Source: an uncultured Haliea sp. (GTDB lineage Bacteria; Pseudomonadota; Gammaproteobacteria; Pseudomonadales; Halieaceae). Taken from it: a stretch of 64,000 nucleotides of DNA. The notes under the pieces are model-generated. The model made no database searches, had not been told where the DNA came from, and worked only from the letters and a program-made list of their open reading frames with translations. Made by a program: the position numbers and the translations under genes. Numbering within the stretch: the stretch's first letter is position 1; every line of letters starts with the position of its first letter. Positions 58,876 through 64,000 of this stretch are shown piece after piece. Where the stretch lies: contig CAJXUQ010000001.1 in the NCBI GenBank assembly GCA_913061145.1, positions 1 through 64,000 of the forward strand. Reading direction: 5' to 3'.

Positions 58876-59336
58876 TGGACATTGCCTGGACCCTGTTCAC
58901 GCCCTGGCATTCGCTTGCCGGCGGCGCCTTGATTGGCCTTGCCGCCAGCCTCCTGTTGCTCGGCAACGGTCAGATTGCCGGCATTAGCGGCATACTCGGC
59001 AACCTGCTCAAGCCAGAGGGGCGCGCGCCCTGGCGCCTGGCGTTCCTCGCGGGCCTGGTGCTGGCCCCCCTGCTGCTGTGGCCGGTGATGCTGCAGATCA
59101 CCCCGTCCCCTGTCGAGACGCCCGAGCTCGACGGCCCAACCCTGATCCGGCTGTTGGCAGGTGGGTTTCTCGTTGGCCTGGGGACCCGTTTTGCCAACGG
59201 CTGCACCAGCGGCCATGGCGTTTGTGGCCTGGCCCGGTTTTCTCCGCGTTCGCTGGTCGCGGTACTCAGCTTCATGGGCGCCGGCTTTATGACGGTCGCC
59301 CTGTGGCGGCTGGTGCACGGAGGTGTCTCGCTATGA
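58875..59336 (+). CDS. YeeE/YedE-type sulfur transporter subunit, first half
   Basis: 153 residues from ATG 58875, overlapping the FadL stop by one base. It has several membrane helices and the family motif FANGCTSGHGVCGLAR, with the first Cys of the thiosulfate/sulfur-relay path, plus SGILGNLL. YeeE/YedE (PmpA-like) proteins transport thiosulfate-derived sulfur species through the inner membrane. It overlaps the second half by four bases, so the two are a split pair. Confidence 0.9.
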   Translation: MDIAWTLFTPWHSLAGGALIGLAASLLLLGNGQIAGISGILGNLLKPEGRAPWRLAFLAGLVLAPLLLWPVMLQITPSPVETPELDGPTLIRLLAGGFLVGLGTRFANGCTSGHGVCGLARFSPRSLVAVLSFMGAGFMTVALWRLVHGGVSL

Positions 59337-59746
59337 AGCGTACTCTGAATGCCCTGCTCGCAGGCCTGCTGTTTGGTGCCGGACTGATTGTCTCAGGCAT
59401 GGTCAACCCGGCCAAGGTTATCGGCTTTCTCGACGTGACCGGGCAATGGGATCCGTCCCTGGCACTGGTCATGGCCAGCGCGATCAGCCTCTCATGGCTG
59501 GGTGTCAGACTGGCGGCCCGTCGCAGCGATCCGGCCTGTCCCACTGACGCCCCCGCCAGACCCATCGACAAACCACTGGTACTGGGCAGCATCGTGTTCG
59601 GCATCGGCTGGGGTGTGAGTGGTTTTTGCCCCGGCCCGGCGGTGGTAGCCACCGGGGATCTCTACTGGCCGGCATTGGCCGTACTTCTGGGCATGCTGCC
59701 CGGACTCGCTGTGGCGGGGATGTTCCAGACAGCACAGCGCGATTGA
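59333..59746 (+). CDS. YeeE/YedE-type sulfur transporter subunit, second half
   Basis: 137 residues from ATG 59333 in the ATGA overlap. Helices contain LLFGAGLIVSGMVNPAKVIGFLDV and a second Cys motif GVSGFCPGPAVVATG, with the sulfur-path cysteine. It corresponds to the second half of fused YeeE proteins (PmpB-like). Together with 58875-59336 it makes the inner-membrane channel. Pairing with FadL suggests a shared inducer such as organosulfur or a detergent-like substrate; this is inference. Confidence 0.9.
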   Translation: MKRTLNALLAGLLFGAGLIVSGMVNPAKVIGFLDVTGQWDPSLALVMASAISLSWLGVRLAARRSDPACPTDAPARPIDKPLVLGSIVFGIGWGVSGFCPGPAVVATGDLYWPALAVLLGMLPGLAVAGMFQTAQRD

Positions 59747-59771
59747 TTGCGAGGCACGCTTCAGCAAGCTT

Positions 59772-60566
59772 TCACAGAATCCACGGGATCAGGACTTTAC
59801 GCTCTGGTGGATAATCATCGAACTTTTTCAGATACCACTGGTGCACCTGAAACGCACGGGGCACCAGATTGGCTGCGCTCACAAACAGCACGAACAGCGC
59901 GCCGGGCGACCAGGTTGCAATCGCAAACCCGGTGAACGACAACAGTTCCGTGAAATAGCTGGGGTTGGTGACGTAGCGGAACAGCCCGCCTTGTGGAATG
60001 CGATAAACCCGCTCGCCACTCTCAACCTCCGCCTTGCTGCGGAGGTTACGGATGATCGCGTCGGAATGCACATTCATGACGAAGCCGAACACGTAGAGTG
60101 CCATGCCGATCAGGAAACGTGGGTCGGTCAACCAGTCAGCCGTCAGATGTGAGGACAGATGGGATATGAAGACTGCATTCAGGTAACCGTGCAAGGTAGT
60201 GACCAGCCAGCCCGCCACCACCACCATTAATCCGAAGGTGCCTTTGCTGCCCTTTGCAACACGCATGAACAGGGGAAACAGGAAACCCCGGTTGGCGTAG
60301 TGAATCAACCACACGCCGAGGAAAATCATCGGTACCAACTCGCCTGCGTTCTTCCCGTGCAGATAAAACCAGAGAAAACTCAGTGTGGCGGGAAGTTCCA
60401 TCAGGAACCATCCCAGCCGAGGCGATAGCGATAACCCCCTCCCCTCCGCACCGAAGCGTCCGTAGGGCGCCTTCGAGAGGAAAGCGCCTACCAGAATAAA
60501 CGCGGCGTAGACAAAACTGCCAATCAGAATGGTGTTGTACACCTCAGCAGACATCAGCCAGTTCAT
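59772..60566 (-). CDS. Steroid 5-alpha-reductase-like membrane protein
   Basis: 264 residues from ATG 60566 with AGGAGG eleven bases upstream. Seven-ish membrane helices and the family blocks KAPYGRFGAEGRGLSLSPRLGWFLMELPA, broken at the helix, IHYANRGFLFPLF, and the C-terminal YRIPQGGLFRYVTNPSYFTELLSF with the NADPH-binding Asn/Glu/Arg residues. Length is near vertebrate SRD5A (254-259). These reduce 3-oxo-4-ene steroids or polyprenyl or fatty enoyl bonds using NADPH. In bacteria the substrate is often unknown. It is monocistronic. Confidence 0.88.
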   Translation of the reverse strand: MNWLMSAEVYNTILIGSFVYAAFILVGAFLSKAPYGRFGAEGRGLSLSPRLGWFLMELPATLSFLWFYLHGKNAGELVPMIFLGVWLIHYANRGFLFPLFMRVAKGSKGTFGLMVVVAGWLVTTLHGYLNAVFISHLSSHLTADWLTDPRFLIGMALYVFGFVMNVHSDAIIRNLRSKAEVESGERVYRIPQGGLFRYVTNPSYFTELLSFTGFAIATWSPGALFVLFVSAANLVPRAFQVHQWYLKKFDDYPPERKVLIPWIL

Positions 60567-60730
60567 GCTCTCCCCTCCTGTGACTGCCCTCGCGGGCAAT
60601 TGAATCGCTCCCGGGTCATGCGGCCACGGTTTTGCAGCGAGCGCATGGTACACGAGCACTGCCCGACAGACGGGGCGCATTTCCATACCAAACGGGGAAA
60701 AATGCGTGGCGTGCCGAAGGAGCCGGGTTT

Positions 60731-60752
60731 GCCGCTGCGAAAAAACAGCGGC
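60731..60752 (+). other. Perfect 7-bp hairpin upstream of rhlE
   Basis: Arms GCCGCTG and CAGCGGC enclose CGAAAAAA. An ATTTAAT stretch follows, not a T-run, so termination is doubtful. It could be a binding site or a DNA hairpin. Confidence 0.55.
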
Positions 60753-60780
60753 ATTTAATCCTTTCATTTGACGCAGGCTT

Positions 60781-60789
60781 TGCTATTAT
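60781..60789 (+). promoter_or_regulatory. Extended -10 promoter candidate for rhlE
   Basis: TGCTATTAT provides a TGn-extended -10 (TATTAT 60784-60789). TTTCAT at 60762-60767, 16 bases earlier, is a weak -35. A TTGACG at 60768 is too close to serve. Candidate only. Confidence 0.4.
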
Positions 60790-60990
60790 GCATGACCTAC
60801 TGGCGCACATCGGTCTGCGCCACACTGTAACGCCACATCCGCTTCACGCTCTGTGTCACCCGGTACCCAAAAGTACCCCTAGCTAAACCGCAACACACCC
60901 CGCTCTGGACCGAGCCATCAAACACGTAGCATTTGCTACTTTGCATGTTGGCCAGGCGATCTGTCAGCCAAAAATCAGGATTAACATCAC

Positions 60991-62283
60991 GTGTATTTTA
61001 AAGATCTCGGCCTTTCGGCCGAACTGCTACGCGCAGTAGAAAAACAGGGCTATAGTCAGGCCACTCCGATACAACAACAGGCCATACCGCTGGTTCTGCA
61101 GGGCAAAGACCTGCTGGCGGGAGCCCAGACAGGCACTGGAAAAACAGCAGGTTTTACCCTGCCTGTGCTGCAACAGTTACAGGACAAGTACCCCGCCGGT
61201 CAAAAGAGCTACCCCAAGGTACTGGTGCTGACGCCGACCCGCGAACTCGCCGCACAGGTGCATGAGAGCGTACGCGACTATGGCTGCTATCTGCCCTTCC
61301 GGTCTGCGGTAATTTTCGGCGGGGTCAGCATCAATCCGCAGAAACAGAAGCTCATCAAGGGCGTTGATATTGTCGTAGCAACGCCGGGCCGCCTGCTTGA
61401 CCACGTCCAGCAGCGCAGTATCGACCTGTCACGAATCGAGATACTGGTTCTGGACGAGGCAGATCGCATGCTGGACATGGGTTTCATTCACGACATCCGC
61501 AAGGTGTTGAAGATCATCCCCAAGCAACGCCAGACACTGCTTTTCTCCGCCACCTTTTCCAACGACATCAAGACGCTCGCCGCGGAATTCCTGCAACAAC
61601 CGGCGCAAATCCAGGTCACACCGGAGAATACCGCGACTGAACTGGTCAGCCAGACCGTGTATCCGGTAGATAAAAAGCGCAAACGTGAGTTGCTTGCCGA
61701 GAAAATCGGCGAAGAGAACTGGCAGCAGGTGCTGATATTCACCCGCACCAAGCACAGCGCCAACAAACTGGCCGAGCAACTGGGCAAGGACGGCATCACG
61801 GCAGCGGCAATACACGGTAATAAGTCACAGGGGGCGCGCACCCGGGCCCTGTCTGATTTCAAGGCCGGCACGATCAGAGCCCTGGTGGCAACGGACATCG
61901 CCGCGCGGGGTATCGATATCGACAAACTGCCCCATGTGGTGAACTTTGAGTTGCCCAACGTGCCCGAGGACTACATTCACCGCATCGGGCGCACCGCGCG
62001 AGCGGGCCAGCAAGGCAGCGCTATTTCACTGGTGTGCGTTGATGAGCTGAAATTGCTCAAGGATATCGAGAAACTCCTGGGCAAGCCCATCGAGAAAGTG
62101 CACGCACCGGGGTATGACGTTGACCCCAGTATCAAGGCCGAGGTGATTCAAAACGGCAGCAACCGCGGCAGCGGACGCAACCAGCCGAGCGGCCGGGGCA
62201 GATCGCAGGGCCGCAGTCGCCCCGGCGCGCCAGGGAATTCTACCCGAGCTCGCTCCGCCAGTGGCAACCGGCACCCCGGCTGA
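60991..62283 (+). CDS. rhlE: DEAD-box RNA helicase RhlE
   Basis: 430 residues from GTG 60991. Motifs in order: Q ([10 protein letters not shown]), I (AQTGTGKT), Ia (PTRELA), II (DEAD), III (SAT), IV (LIFTRTK), V ([10 protein letters not shown]) and VI ([10 protein letters not shown]). An Arg/Gly/Ser-rich tail (about residues 385-430) is typical of RhlE and aids RNA binding. It unwinds structured RNA in ribosome maturation and decay in the cytoplasm. Monocistronic with a long leader. Confidence 0.95.
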   Translation: MYFKDLGLSAELLRAVEKQGYSQATPIQQQAIPLVLQGKDLLAGAQTGTGKTAGFTLPVLQQLQDKYPAGQKSYPKVLVLTPTRELAAQVHESVRDYGCYLPFRSAVIFGGVSINPQKQKLIKGVDIVVATPGRLLDHVQQRSIDLSRIEILVLDEADRMLDMGFIHDIRKVLKIIPKQRQTLLFSATFSNDIKTLAAEFLQQPAQIQVTPENTATELVSQTVYPVDKKRKRELLAEKIGEENWQQVLIFTRTKHSANKLAEQLGKDGITAAAIHGNKSQGARTRALSDFKAGTIRALVATDIAARGIDIDKLPHVVNFELPNVPEDYIHRIGRTARAGQQGSAISLVCVDELKLLKDIEKLLGKPIEKVHAPGYDVDPSIKAEVIQNGSNRGSGRNQPSGRGRSQGRSRPGAPGNSTRARSASGNRHPG

Positions 62284-62300
62284 TTGCGCACGACAGGCGA

Positions 62301-63581
62301 CTACAGGTTCAGTTTCAGAACATCACGAGCTTCGCGAGCCAGCGCTTCGCGAAAGCTCGGGTGGGATATCGCCACAAGATCCCTGGCACGCTCACACAGT
62401 GAACGGCCTCGCAGCTTGGCAATACCGTATTCTGTTACTACGTAGTCAACCTGCGCTCGTGTGGTCACAACCCCTGCTCCACTGGCGAGCGCTGCGACGA
62501 TACGCGTGGCCTGACCGTCGCGCGCCGTGCTGGGCAACGCAATGATACTCTTCCCGTGATCTGAGTAAGTGGCACCGACGACGAAATCGACCTGTCCGCC
62601 CACACCGGAATAGATGCGGTGACCAATCGAATCGGCGCAAATCTGCCCGGAAAGGTCTATCTGCAAAGCGCTATTGATTGAAGTCACACGGGGATTCTGG
62701 GCGATGACTGTAGGGTTGTTGACGAACTCCACATCAAGAAACACAGCCTCCGGATTATCGTGCACAAAGTCGTACAAAGCCTCACTACCCAGCACAAAAC
62801 TGGTCACGGTTCTGCCGCGAGCAATGCGCTTGAGTGAGTTGTCAATTACGCCGCTCTCTATAAGAGGCAAAACGCCGCTGGAAAACATCTCCGTATGAAT
62901 TCCCAGATGCTGCCGATCTTTGAGGCAACGCAGGGCGGCATCCGGAATGGCACCGATACCCATCTGTAAACAGGCGCCGTTTTCGACCAGGGACGCGACG
63001 TGCGCTCCGATACGGTCTTCTGTATCACCCGTTTCTCGCTCACTCACCTCCAGCAGCGGCTCATCCAGCTCGAATGCGGTATGAATGTTGCGGATATTGA
63101 TAAAACCATCGCCGTGCGTTCGCGGCATACGCGGGTTGATGTGCGCGATTATTCGCCCCGCAACCTCGCAGGCTGCTAACGTCGCCTCCACTGAAATTCC
63201 CAGAGAGCAATTGCCATGACGGTCAGGCGAGGATACCTGTACCAGCACGGTATCGATCTTCTGTTCCCGTCGGCGAAACAGCTTGGGTAACTCAGACAGA
63301 AAAAGCGGTACGTAATCTGCTCTGCCCTGATTGATCAACTCACGGGTTTGCTTGCCGGCGAAAAAACAGCGGTGTCGCAGATGCCCATCAAGCTCAGGCA
63401 CCGTGACGGTGTCCGCATGCTCCAGATGCAGCTGCATCAGTGTGATGTTGCTGTGGGATAGTGCGTGGCGAGCGAGCGCGTCGAGAAGGCGTGTAGGCGT
63501 AGCCGCCATGGAGTGGCACCAGACAAACTCATTGGAACCGATAGACTCAACCGCCTGATCAGCACTTTCTACACGTCGCAA
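62301..63581 (-). CDS. Acetyl-CoA hydrolase/4-hydroxybutyrate CoA-transferase family protein
   Basis: 426 residues. The start at TTG 63581 is chosen for GGGAG six bases upstream and because no in-frame ATG or GTG is better. Family marks include HGNCSLGISVEAT, IGAIPDAAL, LGIHTEMFSSGVLPLIESGVI split at the loop, SINSALQIDLSGQICAD and GGQVDFVVGATYS. The enzyme family swaps CoA between acetate/propionate/4-hydroxybutyrate and other acids in the cytoplasm. It lies in front of the ATP synthase gamma gene's 3' end on the same strand with a 122-base gap, so separate expression is likely. Confidence 0.9.
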   Translation of the reverse strand: MRRVESADQAVESIGSNEFVWCHSMAATPTRLLDALARHALSHSNITLMQLHLEHADTVTVPELDGHLRHRCFFAGKQTRELINQGRADYVPLFLSELPKLFRRREQKIDTVLVQVSSPDRHGNCSLGISVEATLAACEVAGRIIAHINPRMPRTHGDGFINIRNIHTAFELDEPLLEVSERETGDTEDRIGAHVASLVENGACLQMGIGAIPDAALRCLKDRQHLGIHTEMFSSGVLPLIESGVIDNSLKRIARGRTVTSFVLGSEALYDFVHDNPEAVFLDVEFVNNPTVIAQNPRVTSINSALQIDLSGQICADSIGHRIYSGVGGQVDFVVGATYSDHGKSIIALPSTARDGQATRIVAALASGAGVVTTRAQVDYVVTEYGIAKLRGRSLCERARDLVAISHPSFREALAREARDVLKLNL

Positions 63582-63703
63582 TTTTGTCTCCCATTAAAAA
63601 CGCTGGAACGATCGCATTGCATCACTCGTTCAGCATCGACATTTGGCGTTGCCTAGCCTATGCACCGTCGTCAGCCGTAAAGAGATGAGCCGCAAGGTAT
63701 CAG

Positions 63704-64000
63704 CTACCTCTTTAAGGCTTCAAAGCCAATGATGACATCCATCAGCTCATTGGTAATCTCCGTCTGCCGACCTGAACTGAGTTCAGCTTTCACCTGTTCC
63801 AGACGGTCGTCAACAGATTGTTCAGCCTGCTGCATCAGTGCGAGGCGCGCGGCATTCTCCGTGGCCATGGCCTCCGCCGAGGCCCGGAACACGCTGGCAT
63901 AAATATGGCTGCGAATCAACGAAGCGAAAAGCGCATCGGGTGCCATACTGTAATCTGGCAGAGTGCGTGATTGCCAGCGCGTTGTGGGCCGCAGCAACTT
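63704..64000 (-). CDS. F-type ATP synthase gamma subunit, C-terminal part (runs off window)
   Basis: The frame is open to the window end; only ~98 residues are seen. The stretch FRASAEAMATENAARLALMQQAEQS, with helix and conserved Glu-Asn-Ala-Arg, then a TNELMDVIIGFEALKR tail, is the C-terminal helix of F1 gamma, which enters the central cavity of the alpha/beta ring. The ENxAR-type sequence is closer to the N-ATPase/alternative F-type branch than to the E. coli-like gamma; this subtype call is inference. The start and the rest lie beyond 64000. Confidence 0.78.
   Translation of the reverse strand, partial: KLLRPTTRWQSRTLPDYSMAPDALFASLIRSHIYASVFRASAEAMATENAARLALMQQAEQSVDDRLEQVKAELSSGRQTEITNELMDVIIGFEALKR

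Larger units (their letters stand above)
60567..60990. other. Intergenic leader of the RhlE gene
   Basis: 424 bases between the divergent steroid-reductase-like gene and RhlE. It holds a hairpin at 60731-60752 and an extended -10 element at 60781-60789, leaving a ~190-base leader before the RhlE start at 60991. Long leaders are common in cold-induced helicase genes. No coding frame is supported. Confidence 0.6.

Noticed and set aside
60768-60789. TTGACG and TATTAT as a standard promoter
   Set aside because: The spacing is 10 bases, far below 16-18; only the extended -10 reading is kept as a candidate.

Overview
The window reads as a chromosomal segment of a high-GC Gammaproteobacterium, most likely a marine, aerobic, lipid- and terpenoid-using lineage of the Halieaceae/Cellvibrionales type. 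This is inferred from the gene families present: DUF1302/DUF1329/YCF48/RND export cluster, PQQ dehydrogenases with c-type cytochromes, cytochrome P450, LLM-type flavin oxidoreductase, photolyase, FadL and steroid-reductase-like proteins. No rRNA is present and no search was run, so the taxonomic call is inference. Most of the sequence is GC-rich with tightly packed genes. The first ~1.85 kb and the region around 53.5-57.1 kb look visibly more AT-rich and contain nuclease, transposase or unknown genes, so they are the accessory parts.

Layout: (1) 67-4623 is a nuclease-rich, defence-like patch: a truncated CoiA-like/zinc-ribbon protein, an EVE-like+HNH endonuclease, a SAM methyltransferase-HNH fusion, and an Rpn-type PD-(D/E)XK nuclease bracketed by two ~164-bp copies (~84% identical) of the end of the fusion gene. 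(2) 4648-23928 is mostly metabolic single genes: a SnoaL-like pseudogene, MDR reductase, coiled-coil protein, tRNA-queuosine mannosyltransferase-like protein, tannase-like esterase, SOUL protein, P450, photolyase with a LysR regulator, DUF6671, ilvD, MFS transporter, epoxide-hydrolase-like and LLM oxidoreductase pair, MAPEG and 3D-domain proteins, and a serine hydrolase. (3) 23929-28176 holds a regulatory AT-rich stretch, a small secreted protein with a clear terminator, a Lon-like protease overlapping a universal stress protein, and a PNPOx-like protein.

(4) 28357-35112 is a four-gene envelope/export operon (DUF1302, DUF1329, YCF48-like, RND). It converges with (5) 35102-40706, a three-gene operon of two PQQ-type propeller dehydrogenases and a haem-c/Vgb-like propeller protein. 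(6) 40866-44825 has a DUF4136 lipoprotein, a HAD phosphatase and an acyl-CoA dehydrogenase-HIT-SDR operon. (7) 44990-49240 is a compact operon joining a type-1-copper cupredoxin, a membrane EAL phosphodiesterase with a dead GGDEF domain, a DUF3034 envelope protein and a lipoprotein truncated haemoglobin. It looks like a periplasmic redox/gas-sensing unit wired to c-di-GMP and is, with region 1, the best candidate for an undescribed system.

(8) 49351-52148 contains a repeat lipoprotein, a large hairpin, an unknown secreted protein, an AGPS-like FAD oxidase and tRNA-Arg(ACG) with a textbook promoter. (9) 52167-53506 is an ISL3 element next to the tRNA with a stray extra terminal repeat, followed by a three-gene operon of unknown membrane proteins, then cbpA-cbpM. 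(10) 57616-64000 has FadL with two YeeE/YedE sulfur-transport-like halves, a steroid 5-alpha-reductase-like membrane protein, RhlE helicase, a CoA-transferase and the 3' part of an F-type ATP synthase gamma subunit that runs off the window.
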